DNA of 64,000 nucleotides from SIG452 sp045638525 (GTDB lineage: Bacteria > Bacillota > Clostridia > UMGS1840), in contig JAZUBQ010000004.1 of the NCBI GenBank assembly GCA_045638525.1, positions 1-64,000 on the forward strand, written 5' to 3'. Shown piece by piece: positions 27,764-36,973 of the stretch. Positions within the stretch are counted from its first letter, which is position 1; each line of letters starts with the position of its first letter. The notes under the pieces are model-generated. The model was not told the origin of the DNA. It did no database searches and saw nothing but the letters and a program-made list of their open reading frames with translations. The translations under genes and the position numbers were made by a program.

Positions 27764-28951
27764 TTAACATAGTTTAATATATTTTAAGATGAAATTACTT
27801 ACACTTTGTAATTCTTTTTCCGAAATTTGTTCGGTCAAAAGACCACACTCACCATCTGTTATAGTCACACGGTCTTTAATTTTTAAGTTTGATTCTACCG
27901 AATCAGGCTGATTGGTAATCAACAGATACTCTCCGAAATTGTTTTCGCTTTCCGCAACAAAATCAGGTTCTGCCACAGTCCAGCAATATTCACGGTTGTG
28001 GTCATTACGCAAACAGTCAATAATATCGGCAACTACTGCACTGGCAGTAGGAAGTTTGCCGGCCCCGGGACCATAGAATACAACTTCACCAATGGCATTC
28101 CCATTTACCATAATGCCATTAAATACATCGTCAATGGATGCCAGCGGTGTTCCCTTGCGAATGATTCTGGGTTCCACAGAAACATAAACCTTACCGTCTT
28201 TTAATTCTGCCTGCCCAATCAACTTAATCACAGAATCCATTGCTTCCGCATATGCCACGTCATTTGCAGTGATAGCGGTGATACCCACGGTTTTGATTTT
28301 GTTACAATCAATTTCCTTACCAAACACCAAAGATGCTAAAATGGCAATTTTACGACAAGCATCAATTCCATCCACGTCAGCAGAGGGGTTACGTTCTGCA
28401 TAACCTTTGTCCTGAGCCTCTTTTAAGGCTGTTGCAAAATCAGAACCTTCCCGGAACATTTTTGTTAAAATATAGTTGGTGGTACCATTTAAAATACCGG
28501 TAATACGACTGATTTCATTGGCTGCAAGACAGCTGTATAAGGGACGAATAATCGGAATCCCCCCGCCAACGCTGGCTTCAAATAAGTAGTTCACATTTTT
28601 TTCTTTTGCAATCTGCAAAAGTTCGGTACCTTTGGTTGCAACCAATTCTTTATTAGAAGTTACCACATGTTTCCCTGCAAGTAAAAGCTTCTTGGTATAA
28701 TCGTATGCAAAGGTAGCTCCGCCCATAACCTCAGCAACCACCACAATTTCCGGATCATTTAAAATCTTATCAAAATCAGCGGTGATTTTGGAAGCTTCGG
28801 GATCTTTGGGATCCACTTCTTTAATGTCCAATATATACTTTACTTCAACCTGATCTCCCAATTTTTCTGACAGAGACTTTGCGTTGGTACGGATGACTTC
28901 ACACACACCGCTTCCAACCACGCCATATCCCATGACTGCTACTTTTAACAT
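27764..28951 (-). CDS. hom: Homoserine dehydrogenase
   Basis: 395 aa. Reduces aspartate semialdehyde to homoserine with NAD(P)H. The N-terminal Rossmann motif is GYGVVGSG, the catalytic region ILNGTTNYILTKM is intact, and the C-terminal end has a short ACT-like region (about 345-395). I chose ATG 28951 because AGGGAGG lies 11 bases upstream; the frame opens at a GTG eight codons earlier that overlaps this ribosome site. It lies between the ACT protein (27 bases upstream) and lysC. Confidence 0.95.
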   Translation of the reverse strand: MLKVAVMGYGVVGSGVCEVIRTNAKSLSEKLGDQVEVKYILDIKEVDPKDPEASKITADFDKILNDPEIVVVAEVMGGATFAYDYTKKLLLAGKHVVTSNKELVATKGTELLQIAKEKNVNYLFEASVGGGIPIIRPLYSCLAANEISRITGILNGTTNYILTKMFREGSDFATALKEAQDKGYAERNPSADVDGIDACRKIAILASLVFGKEIDCNKIKTVGITAITANDVAYAEAMDSVIKLIGQAELKDGKVYVSVEPRIIRKGTPLASIDDVFNGIMVNGNAIGEVVFYGPGAGKLPTASAVVADIIDCLRNDHNREYCWTVAEPDFVAESENNFGEYLLITNQPDSVESNLKIKDRVTITDGECGLLTEQISEKELQSVSNFILKYIKLC

Positions 28952-28978
28952 AATAACTTTATCCTCCCTATTCACTCT

Positions 28979-29422
28979 CTACTCGCTGATGATGACGGTA
29001 AACTTACTGATGTCTTCAATGGAGCGAAGCTTCTTTTCTAAGCTATCCAACGTTTTTTCCATACTGGTTGTATCAATGGAAATCGAGATATTTGTTTTAC
29101 CATTCATAGGAATATTCTGATTGATGGTCAATACGTTGGCACCATAACTGGCAATAATTCTTAAAATCTGCGACAAAATCCCCGCAACATCGGAAAGCTC
29201 CATAAAAAAGGTAACCATTCTGGTAGCCTTCAAAGAATTGTAGGGAAAAATCAAATCCTTATACTTATAAAAAGCACTTCTGGACAACTCCACCTGTTTC
29301 ACCGCTTCCGAGATTTTCAGAGCAGGATTTTTTTCCAGCATCTGCTTCACCTGAATGGTCTTTAAAAGAACCGATGGAATCGCCAATTTATCGACTACAT
29401 AGTATTCGTGATTTTCAATCAT
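28979..29422 (-). CDS. ACT domain protein (PheB / UPF0735 family)
   Basis: 147 aa. The N-terminal half has a small helix-turn-helix-like region (ALKISEAVKQVELSRSAFYKYKDLIFPYN), and the C-terminal half a single ACT domain (MVTFFMELSDVAGILSQILRIIASYGANVLTIN). This two-part form is the PheB/UPF0735 family, usually found before homoserine dehydrogenase in Firmicutes. It probably senses an amino acid. ATG 29422 follows GAGGTG; the TTG/GTG opening three codons earlier is less likely. Confidence 0.9.
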   Translation of the reverse strand: MIENHEYYVVDKLAIPSVLLKTIQVKQMLEKNPALKISEAVKQVELSRSAFYKYKDLIFPYNSLKATRMVTFFMELSDVAGILSQILRIIASYGANVLTINQNIPMNGKTNISISIDTTSMEKTLDSLEKKLRSIEDISKFTVIISE

Positions 29423-29456
29423 TGTCCACACCTCGAAAACATTTGTACATCAAAGG

Positions 29457-29485
29457 AGTATATCACACTTTCTTGGCAGGAACAA
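29457..29485 (-). promoter_or_regulatory. Sigma-A-like promoter of the ACT-hom-lysC operon
   Basis: On the minus strand TTGTTC, 17-base spacer, TATACT. About 35 bases before the ACT gene start. No T-box or riboswitch-like leader is visible in the short leader. Confidence 0.55.
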
Positions 29486-29582
29486 GCCGATATAATCTTA
29501 TTTATATCAATTTAATATGCATTTTTCTCCTGTTTTTTCCATTTTTCTCATTTTTTCACAAGAAGTGTTGTTTTTGCATATT

Positions 29583-29822
29583 TTACAATTCAAACTGTTC
29601 TTTTGAAAACCGCCCGAAATCAGGCATTTTCTGTCGTCTGACATCTTTTTTCAAGATGTCAAATTTAAATTTTCGGCAGGTATGCGATATCACATACAAA
29701 TTCTTTCGTTTGGTGCAAATTATCTGCTCCGAACCGCTTAACAAGGTAGCGTACTGACAAAATCCGCAGGTATTCTCTTGTTTTTCATCCCAAAGGGGTA
29801 TTTTTTTCAAGGGATCACACAT
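29583..29822 (-). CDS. Small cysteine-rich (zinc-binding-like) protein after rsmB
   Basis: 79 aa from ATG 29822, one base past the TAG stop of rsmB, so translation is coupled. Cys pattern CGFC, then IIC about 20 residues on, and HTCRKFKFD. Similar Cys-pair proteins with a C-terminal CRxFxYD motif are widespread and unnamed in Clostridia (from memory). It may bind zinc. Role unknown. Confidence 0.75.
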   Translation of the reverse strand: MCDPLKKIPLWDEKQENTCGFCQYATLLSGSEQIICTKRKNLYVISHTCRKFKFDILKKDVRRQKMPDFGRFSKEQFEL

Positions 29823-29823
29823 C

Positions 29824-31077
29824 CTATTCTTTTGTTTTTCTGAGTTTGGCAATAAAGAAACCGATTGTCACACCATCCGGAAGAATTTGTGCCATCCCCT
29901 GTTCTCCGTAAGTGGTGTGATTGACTTCAATCGAAAACGGTTCCAAAGAAAAATTCAGATTTTTCTTTAGAAAACGTTGAATTTGCAATTCATTTTCTTC
30001 TTTGTTGATGGTGCAGGTGGAATAGACCAACACACCGTCTTTCTTCACAAATTGACTGATATTGTTTAAAATTTTCTGTTGCAACGGAATCAGCTGCTCA
30101 AATTGAAAATCTCTCCATTTGATGTCCGGCTTACTGCCAATAACGCCCAATCCGGAACAAGGAACATCGCAAAGAATACGGTCAAATTGTTCCGAAAAAG
30201 TCACCTGCGAGGCATCGGCTTCCATAACAGATCCAATCTCAATCCCACATCGTTTGAGATTGTTTTTTACCAGTTCACACCGATGGGGATGAAGTTCGCA
30301 CGCAACCAACTCCCCTTTATTTTTCATCAGTTCACCGATGTATGCAGTTTTTCCACCGGGTGCCGAACAACAATCCAGCACACGTTCCCCTTCGTTTGGT
30401 GAAAGAACAGACACAGCCAACTGTGAAGACAAACTCTGTACCGAAAAGTCACCATTTTCGATGAGTTCTTTTAAATTCCCTGCAGATTTCGGAATGAGAA
30501 CATCTCCAAAAACCTTTGCATCGGGAAGTTTTTCCGCCGCTGTTTTTACATTGGGAAAGCGGCTATGATTGTATCGAAGCACAGCAGAAACCTTGGTGTT
30601 TAAATGAGAAAGAATTTGTTCTGCCTTGTCAGGATACTGAGAAGAAATCAACTCACAAACTTCATCTGGAAAAGATTCTCTGATTGCCAATGGATACTCT
30701 TCCTCTGTTTTTACAACACCTTTACGAAGGATTGCGTTTACAAGTCCTTTGGATTTATAGGCAAAACGTTGGGTCAACTTAACACTTTCGTTGATAATGG
30801 CAAAATCGGGGATGCTGTCCATAAAATAAATCTGATAGAAACCGATTCTTAAAATGTTTTTGACAGGAATGCTCAGTTTTTTCAGCTTTGTTGTAGAATA
30901 CCGGCTGATTTTTTCATCCAGAAAACGCCGATGACGCACCACGCCATAAACAACCTCGGTCACAAAATTACGACCTTCTTTCAAGGAAGAAAGTCCGTTT
31001 TTCAGAGACAAATTCAAATAGGTTTGTTCATTTTCATATTCATTTAAAATCTGAAGTGCAATTTTTCTTCGTTCCAT
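29824..31077 (-). CDS. rsmB: 16S rRNA (cytosine-967-C5)-methyltransferase
   Basis: 417 aa. N-terminal NusB-like RNA-binding domain (about 1-130) and a C-terminal SAM-dependent methyltransferase with motif I VLDCCSAPGGKTAYIGELM, the PCSGLGVIG motif holding one catalytic Cys, and VYSTCTINKEENE holding the second. The start has TTAGGA. It follows the metallopeptidase by 58 bases in the yicC-to-rsmB operon. Length and domain order are normal. Confidence 0.96.
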   Translation of the reverse strand: MERRKIALQILNEYENEQTYLNLSLKNGLSSLKEGRNFVTEVVYGVVRHRRFLDEKISRYSTTKLKKLSIPVKNILRIGFYQIYFMDSIPDFAIINESVKLTQRFAYKSKGLVNAILRKGVVKTEEEYPLAIRESFPDEVCELISSQYPDKAEQILSHLNTKVSAVLRYNHSRFPNVKTAAEKLPDAKVFGDVLIPKSAGNLKELIENGDFSVQSLSSQLAVSVLSPNEGERVLDCCSAPGGKTAYIGELMKNKGELVACELHPHRCELVKNNLKRCGIEIGSVMEADASQVTFSEQFDRILCDVPCSGLGVIGSKPDIKWRDFQFEQLIPLQQKILNNISQFVKKDGVLVYSTCTINKEENELQIQRFLKKNLNFSLEPFSIEVNHTTYGEQGMAQILPDGVTIGFFIAKLRKTKE

Positions 31078-31135
31078 AGTGTATCCTAACTGTTATTTTT
31101 GAATATTTCAATCACATTTAATTATAATAAAACAG

Positions 31136-31816
31136 CTAATCCCGATTACGGTTGGTAAGCACCAACAGTCGAACCAGGTTTAAAATGGCAGTTGCCGCCG
31201 CCGCAACATAAGTCATTGCAGCCGCAGAAAGCACTTTTTTCACACCACGCACTTCCTGCTTATCCAACATTTCACTCTCTGTTAATACCCGAATGGCACG
31301 ATGAGAAGCATTAAACTCAACCGGCAGGGTAATAATCTGAAAAAACACAACTGCTGAAAACAGAATAATCCCTGCGTTAATCAACCAGTCGCTGGAAAAC
31401 AAAATTCCCATAAACGCCAATGGAAATGCGGCGTAGGAACCGATATTCGCTGCAGGAATTACAGAATTCCGAATTTGAATGGGAACATACTTTTCTCCGT
31501 ACTGAACTGCGTGACCGGCTTCATGTGCCGCAACTCCCACCGCACCGATGGAATTGTTGGCATACACGCTGTCGGACAAACGAATCACATTTGCTTTCGG
31601 ATCAAAATGGTCAGTCAGATTTCCTGCCACACGTTCCACACCGATCTCATGCAAACCGTTTGCATCTAAAATTTTTCTGGCTACCTCGCATCCGGTCAAC
31701 CCCTTTTGAGACACAATTTTACTGTATCTGTTAAAGGTGGACGACACTCTTGCCTGTGCCCACATCGCAAGAATCAGAGCAGGTAAGACAAAAATTACAT
31801 AAGTCATATCCAACAT
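31136..31816 (-). CDS. YugP-type neutral zinc metallopeptidase, membrane-bound
   Basis: 226 aa. The active-site motif HEAGH (in VAAHEAGHAVQY, about residue 93) is intact. An N-terminal membrane segment (about 4-20) and further spans at about 130-160 place it in the membrane. An insert-free YugP length. Substrate unknown in the family. AAAAGGAG precedes the ATG. It sits between fmt and rsmB, a common Clostridial arrangement. Confidence 0.92.
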   Translation of the reverse strand: MLDMTYVIFVLPALILAMWAQARVSSTFNRYSKIVSQKGLTGCEVARKILDANGLHEIGVERVAGNLTDHFDPKANVIRLSDSVYANNSIGAVGVAAHEAGHAVQYGEKYVPIQIRNSVIPAANIGSYAAFPLAFMGILFSSDWLINAGIILFSAVVFFQIITLPVEFNASHRAIRVLTESEMLDKQEVRGVKKVLSAAAMTYVAAAATAILNLVRLLVLTNRNRD

Positions 31817-31841
31817 AAAAGGCTCTCCTTTTGTTTTTATG

Positions 31842-32756
31842 TTATTGTAAAAAACTGTCTTTATTTCCGTTATAAAAGTCTCCGATGGACATTTTCTTTT
31901 TGTTAGGAGGTTGAATTTCTAAAATATTGATGATTCCGTCTTTTGCAGAAATCAGTAATTTATGTTTAGAAAACTCCACAACCTTACCATAAGGCTTCAC
32001 GTCTTCATTGGAATACAATTCTGCCTTATGAATTTTATAGGCTTTATCGTTGTGTATGAAGCTCGTTCCCGGAAAAGGATAAAATCCGCGGATTTTATTG
32101 CAAATTGCCTGTGCAGATTCTTCAAAGCAAATGATTGTTTCTTCCTTTTTAATGGGAGGTGCATAGCAGGTGTCTTCTTCCGTTTGAGGCTCTCCTACCA
32201 AAGAATCCAGTTTTCCTATGGTTTCAATCAGAAGTTCTCCACCCGCAACCATCAGCTTATCGTGTAAGCTTCCGCCGGTCTCATCACTTGTGATTGGCAC
32301 CACACATTTTGTCAGCATATCTCCGGTATCCAAGCCTTCATTCATCTGCATAATGGTGACACCGCTTTCGCTTTCTCCCATTGCAACCGCATATTGAATT
32401 GGTGCAGAACCACGATATTTGGGCAACAAAGATGCGTGCACATTAATACAACCGTATTTTGGATATTCCAAAACATAAGGCGGCAAAATTCTGCCGTATG
32501 CCACTACCACAATTAAATCCGGGTTTTGTGCAACCAAAAAATCCTTAAAATTTTCTTCTTTTAAATTCAAGGGCTGATACACAGGCAGGTTATGTTCCAA
32601 GGCAATTTCTTTCACAGGCGAAAACTTAATTTTTTGTCCTCTGTCTTTTTTTGCATCGGCACGAGTAACCACACCGCAAACATTCATTCCGTTATCAATC
32701 AATGTTTGAAGGCTATACGCCGCAAAATCCGGCGTTCCCATAAATAGAATCCGCAT
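31842..32756 (-). CDS. fmt: Methionyl-tRNA formyltransferase
   Basis: 304 aa. Transfers a formyl group from 10-formyl-THF to initiator Met-tRNA. N-terminal motif FMGTPDFAAYSL and the family signature HASLLPKYRGSAPIQYAV are intact, followed by a C-terminal OB-like domain. AGGAG precedes the ATG. Eighteen bases follow def, its usual partner. Confidence 0.97.
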   Translation of the reverse strand: MRILFMGTPDFAAYSLQTLIDNGMNVCGVVTRADAKKDRGQKIKFSPVKEIALEHNLPVYQPLNLKEENFKDFLVAQNPDLIVVVAYGRILPPYVLEYPKYGCINVHASLLPKYRGSAPIQYAVAMGESESGVTIMQMNEGLDTGDMLTKCVVPITSDETGGSLHDKLMVAGGELLIETIGKLDSLVGEPQTEEDTCYAPPIKKEETIICFEESAQAICNKIRGFYPFPGTSFIHNDKAYKIHKAELYSNEDVKPYGKVVEFSKHKLLISAKDGIINILEIQPPNKKKMSIGDFYNGNKDSFLQ

Positions 32757-32774
32757 AGCGTTCTCTCCTAACTT

Positions 32775-33245
32775 TTAGTCTTCCTCGTGAAACACTTCGT
32801 ATTCACAAGTATCACGAATAGTTTTGCCATCCAAATGATCGGATTCGTGACAGCAGGCTCTTGCCATCAGTTCTTCCCCTTCAAAAATGAATTCTTCCCC
32901 ATAACGGTTTAAAGCTTTCACTTTCACATACATGGGACGAACAACATGTCCTTCAAACCCTTTGATGCTTAAGCAGCCTTCGCTTCCCTCCTGTGTTCCG
33001 GAGGTTTCAATAATTTCAGGATTGATAAATTCGATAAATTCCTGAGGGTCTTGCATTGTATCAATCACAAAAATCCGTTTTAATACACCAACCTGAGGAG
33101 CAGCAAGACCTACGCCTTCTGCTTTATCCAATGTATCAATCATATCATCCAATAAAGTGATAATTTTGTCGTCAATTTTTTCAACCGGACGGCACTTTTT
33201 GTGCATTACTTCATCGGTATCCGGTACAATATTTCTGATTGCCAT
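32775..33245 (-). CDS. def: Peptide deformylase
   Basis: 156 aa. Removes the N-formyl group from nascent proteins. The three motifs are GVGLAAPQVG, EGCLS and CHESDHLDG; the metal ligands are the Cys of EGCLS and both His of HESDH. The start ATG 33245 has AAAGGAG upstream; the frame is open 16 codons further but without support. The gap to priA is 161 bases. Confidence 0.96.
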   Translation of the reverse strand: MAIRNIVPDTDEVMHKKCRPVEKIDDKIITLLDDMIDTLDKAEGVGLAAPQVGVLKRIFVIDTMQDPQEFIEFINPEIIETSGTQEGSEGCLSIKGFEGHVVRPMYVKVKALNRYGEEFIFEGEELMARACCHESDHLDGKTIRDTCEYEVFHEED

Positions 33246-33406
33246 AGCTTTTACTCCTTTCAATTTAGGAAACATTTTTCCATACTGTATCACAATCTAT
33301 AGTTAACAACCAAAGGCGGCTCCAATCACTCCTCCATCTTCGATGTTCCCTTCGGCGTTTTCTGAGGGATAAACTTTACTGATTATGCACCATTTATCGA
33401 GCCGAA

Positions 33407-35881
33407 TCAAAGAAAATTTACGGGGTTTACATCAACCGCTACCGTAATATCATTTGACTTATTTGCCAAAATCAAAGTTTTGACAGCTTCGGCAAAAGAA
33501 GTTTCCACACGATCGGCCCGTGTACATTTAATTAAAATATGGTATCGGTATTGATTGCGGATTTTTGCCACACCGCAAGGAACCGGTCCATACATTGCTA
33601 TATAATCTTTTCGTTCTCCGTAAAAATCTACTTTTTCAGTCATAATCTGCTTGATACCGTCTGCCATTGAAAAAATTCGTTTTTCGTCGGTTCCGGTAAA
33701 GACAACATTAATGATTTCAGAAAACGGAGGATATTTCATGTGTTGTCGGAACACAATTTCATTTTTATAAAAACTTTCGTAATCCTGTGTTTTTGCTGAC
33801 TGAATAGCATAATGTTCCGGATGATAGGTCTGCACCACCGCATAACCGGGAATATCACCACGCCCTGCCCGTCCGCATACCTGAGTGATTAATGCAAATG
33901 TTTTTTCAGCTCCGTTATATCCTCCTACGAAGAGAGAACTGTCCGCCGAAATCACACCAACCAACGAAACCTCTTTAAAATCAAGTCCTTTTGCAATCAT
34001 CTGAGTTCCAAGAAGTATGGAACAACCGGGTTTTGCAAACTGAGCAAGTAACCGTTCGTGTGACAATTTGGTGGTAGTAGTGTCATTATCCATACGAATG
34101 ACTTGCGTATCCGAAAACATCTGATAGATTTCTTCTTCCAGTTTTTGGGTTCCGCTTCCGAAATACCGAACCGAGGTGCTGTGACACTCGGGACACACGG
34201 TGCTGACCTGCTCGGTATAGCCACAATAATGACATTTCAAATGCCCTTCTATGCTGTGATAGGTTAATGCCACATCACATTTTTTACATTTCACAACGTG
34301 ACCGCAATCACGACAGCTCACAAAGGTGGAATACCCTCTCCGATTGAGTAAAATGATTGCTTTTTGCCCCTTCTCTTTCACTTCCATCAGTCTTGCTTTT
34401 AAACTTTCAGACAAAACTGAATGATTGCCGTTTTTCAGTTCCTCTCTCATATCCACAATTTCCACTTGAGGAAGTTGCCTGTTCTGAAAACGTTGTTCTA
34501 AAGTGAGAAGTTTTGTTTCTCCAATTTGGGCACGGTAATAATCCTCCACAGCAGGAGTTGCCGATGCCAAAAGAAGCGTTCCTTTTCGTTGTTTTAACAA
34601 AAATCTTGCAATATCCTTTGCCTGATAACGGGGACTATGTTCTGATTTATAGGTGGTTTCGTGTTCTTCATCAACAATAATCAAATCCAAATTCCGAAAC
34701 GGTGCAAACACGGCACTTCTGGCACCAACCACCACCGAAACCTGTCCGTTTTTGATTCGATTCCACTGGTCTTTTCTTTCTGAAAGTGAAAGAGCGGAAT
34801 GAAGCACCGCAACCTGTTCTCCAAACCGTCGGAAAAAACGGTGTCTGATTTGAGGAGTGAGTGCAATTTCAGGAACCAGAACAATGGCTTGTTTCCCTTC
34901 TTGGATCATTTGTTCCACCAACGCAAGATATACTTCTGTTTTGCCGGAACCGGTTACTCCTTTTAGTAAAAACTCCTGAAATTCTCCTTTTTTTCTGGAC
35001 TCTAAAATGGTATCAACCACTTTTTGCTGTTCCTCATTTAATGAAGCGGAAGCAACACCGGATTTTTTTTCTTTCACAAAGGGATCCTGCTCCACAACTT
35101 CTTCGGTGATTTCAATCACTTCTTTTTTGCAAAGAGCCGTAATGGAACCACGACTGGCACCGCTGAAGGCGACCAGATCCACCACCGGCATTCTGCCGTT
35201 TTCCAACAAAAGCTCCAGCACTCTTCGTTGAGCGTGAGCTTTTTTCAGATAGATTTCCATATAATCATACAACTCATGCTCCGCAAGCAGTAAAGTTGCA
35301 ATCTGAATACTTTTTGCCTGATGTGCCTGACGGCTTTCTTCAAAAATTTCAACCTTCCCTAATTGTTTCAGCTCGGTTAAAATTTTTCGAATTCCTTTAT
35401 TGGAAAAGGCATCCTCTACCTCTGAAATTTTCACAGGGACACGTTTTACCAAAAGATATTCTATCAATTTTTTGCGGATGTTGGTGTCATCCGCCACTTC
35501 ATCTAAAGAATCGTCAATCAGTTTTACATATTGGGTAAACTTCAAATTGGAACCCGGAGGCAACAAAAGAGATACCGCATCATACAAAGTGGCGTAATAT
35601 CGTTTGCTGATATATTTTGCAAGTTCCATCCCCTGCTCATCAATCACACATTCCAAATCAATCATTTCACAGATAGACTTCAAAGGTATCGCACCCTCGT
35701 CATAAAACAGTTGGGTAACGATACCTTCACGCTTCTTATTGGCTCTGCCAAAAGGAACCACTACCCGAACTCCCGGTTGTACCAACGGTACTAAATTTGC
35801 CGGAATCAGGTAGGAGAATTCCTTATCCACAGAAAAGTTCAAATTGGAAACTGCCACCTTGGCACACGGAATCTGATGCAT
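33407..35881 (-). CDS. priA: Primosomal replication helicase PriA
   Basis: 824 aa. Restarts stalled replication forks. N-terminal DNA-binding region (about 1-200), Walker A GVTGSGKTEV, Walker B IIVDEEHE, and the zinc-binding insert (CRDCGHVVKCKKCDVAL, CHYCGY, CPEC). It starts two bases beyond the rpoZ stop with no ribosome site of its own, so it relies on coupling. The usual Clostridial coaBC between rpoZ and priA is missing. Confidence 0.96.
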   Translation of the reverse strand: MHQIPCAKVAVSNLNFSVDKEFSYLIPANLVPLVQPGVRVVVPFGRANKKREGIVTQLFYDEGAIPLKSICEMIDLECVIDEQGMELAKYISKRYYATLYDAVSLLLPPGSNLKFTQYVKLIDDSLDEVADDTNIRKKLIEYLLVKRVPVKISEVEDAFSNKGIRKILTELKQLGKVEIFEESRQAHQAKSIQIATLLLAEHELYDYMEIYLKKAHAQRRVLELLLENGRMPVVDLVAFSGASRGSITALCKKEVIEITEEVVEQDPFVKEKKSGVASASLNEEQQKVVDTILESRKKGEFQEFLLKGVTGSGKTEVYLALVEQMIQEGKQAIVLVPEIALTPQIRHRFFRRFGEQVAVLHSALSLSERKDQWNRIKNGQVSVVVGARSAVFAPFRNLDLIIVDEEHETTYKSEHSPRYQAKDIARFLLKQRKGTLLLASATPAVEDYYRAQIGETKLLTLEQRFQNRQLPQVEIVDMREELKNGNHSVLSESLKARLMEVKEKGQKAIILLNRRGYSTFVSCRDCGHVVKCKKCDVALTYHSIEGHLKCHYCGYTEQVSTVCPECHSTSVRYFGSGTQKLEEEIYQMFSDTQVIRMDNDTTTTKLSHERLLAQFAKPGCSILLGTQMIAKGLDFKEVSLVGVISADSSLFVGGYNGAEKTFALITQVCGRAGRGDIPGYAVVQTYHPEHYAIQSAKTQDYESFYKNEIVFRQHMKYPPFSEIINVVFTGTDEKRIFSMADGIKQIMTEKVDFYGERKDYIAMYGPVPCGVAKIRNQYRYHILIKCTRADRVETSFAEAVKTLILANKSNDITVAVDVNPVNFL

Positions 35882-35883
35882 AC

Positions 35884-36069
35884 TTATTGTTTGATAATTT
35901 CAATATTACCGTCTGCAATTTCATGTACAGCCATAGAAACAGGTTTTGCAGAAGAAGTTCTGATTTCTTCCTGTTCACTTAAATCTCTGGCTCTTTTTGC
36001 AACAGCAATTACCAACGCATATCTGCTTCCTGCTTTGTCTACTAAATTTCCGATTGCGGGTTGTAACAT
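35884..36069 (-). CDS. rpoZ: RNA polymerase omega subunit
   Basis: 61 aa. Helps assemble RNA polymerase. The signature KAGSRYALVIAVAKRARDL is present near the N-terminus; the protein is short but in the usual size range for Clostridia. AAGGAG precedes the ATG. It follows gmk by 67 bases, a widely conserved order. Confidence 0.93.
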   Translation of the reverse strand: MLQPAIGNLVDKAGSRYALVIAVAKRARDLSEQEEIRTSSAKPVSMAVHEIADGNIEIIKQ

Positions 36070-36136
36070 CTTACATTCTCCTTTTTTCTTGCTTTTCTTA
36101 ATTTTCTTAGTTTATTTTGCCTCTGCGGTCAGAGTT

Positions 36137-36715
36137 CTATCCTTTTTGTTTTAATTTTTCGGCACGAAGAATGGTGATTAAATCGTCACTTGCTTCCTCT
36201 ATGCGATCGTTTACCACAACATAATCATATTCGCCCATCATTGCCAACTCTTTGTTGGCAGTTTCCAGACGGGACAAAATCTGTTCTTCTGTTTCGGTGC
36301 CTCTGCCTCTTAAACGGTTTTCCAGTTCTTCACGGCTGGGCGGTGCCACAAAGGTAAGCACTGCACCGGGGAAATTCTTTTTAATTTGCATTGCACCCTG
36401 AACTTCAATTTCCAAGATAACGTCCAGCCCTTTTTCCAAAGCTTCTTCCACGGGTTTTCTGGGAGTTCCGTAATAGTTTCCCACATATTCCGCCCATTCT
36501 AAAACTTCACCGTTGGCAATCATCGACTGAAATTCTTCTTTGGTTTTAAAATAATAGGTTACCCCTTCCGCATCAATGGGACGGGGCTTTCTTGTGGTGG
36601 CGGAAACAGAAAGATGAATGTTTCCGTTTGCCTTCTCACAAGCTAATTTCACAATGGTTCCTTTTCCTACGCCTGCAGGACCGGATACCACCATCAAAGT
36701 ACCTTTTTTTGTCAT
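36137..36715 (-). CDS. gmk: Guanylate kinase
   Basis: 192 aa. Phosphorylates GMP to GDP. P-loop SGPAGVGKGT near the N-terminus, substrate motif SATTRKPRPIDAEGVTYYF, and the LEWAEYVGNYYGTP region. AGAGGA precedes the ATG. Fifteen bases follow remA. Confidence 0.97.
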   Translation of the reverse strand: MTKKGTLMVVSGPAGVGKGTIVKLACEKANGNIHLSVSATTRKPRPIDAEGVTYYFKTKEEFQSMIANGEVLEWAEYVGNYYGTPRKPVEEALEKGLDVILEIEVQGAMQIKKNFPGAVLTFVAPPSREELENRLRGRGTETEEQILSRLETANKELAMMGEYDYVVVNDRIEEASDDLITILRAEKLKQKG

Positions 36716-36730
36716 AATCTTTTCCTCTTT

Positions 36731-36964
36731 TTATGCTTCTGCACGACCGGTAATGGTATCGGTCTGAAGTCCTGATAAAATAATGTGACCGCTGTCGGTA
36801 ACCACTACGGTTCTGGTTTTTCTGCCGTAGGTAGCATCAATTAAAATCCCACGATCCTTGGCATCCTGTATCATACGCTTTACCGGTGCCGAATCGGGAC
36901 TGATAATCGCAATGATTCTCTCCATAGCCACAGCATTGCCGAAGCCGATGTTTAAAAGTTTCAT
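36731..36964 (-). CDS. remA: RemA-like regulator (DUF370)
   Basis: 77 aa. RemA is a DNA-binding activator of biofilm matrix genes in Bacillus; in Clostridia it is conserved between yicC and gmk. The short beta-rich fold shows LNIGFGNAV, RIIAIISPDSAPVKRM and the Arg-rich ATYGRKTRTVVV stretch. The C-terminal end is short. AGAGG precedes the ATG; nine bases follow yicC. Confidence 0.93.
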   Translation of the reverse strand: MKLLNIGFGNAVAMERIIAIISPDSAPVKRMIQDAKDRGILIDATYGRKTRTVVVTDSGHIILSGLQTDTITGRAEA

Positions 36965-36973
36965 ATAAAACCT

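Noticed and set aside
29374..29757. Plus-strand open frame between the ACT gene and rsmB
   Set aside because: Overlaps the better-supported Cys-pair gene and AT-rich intergenic DNA; no ribosome site.
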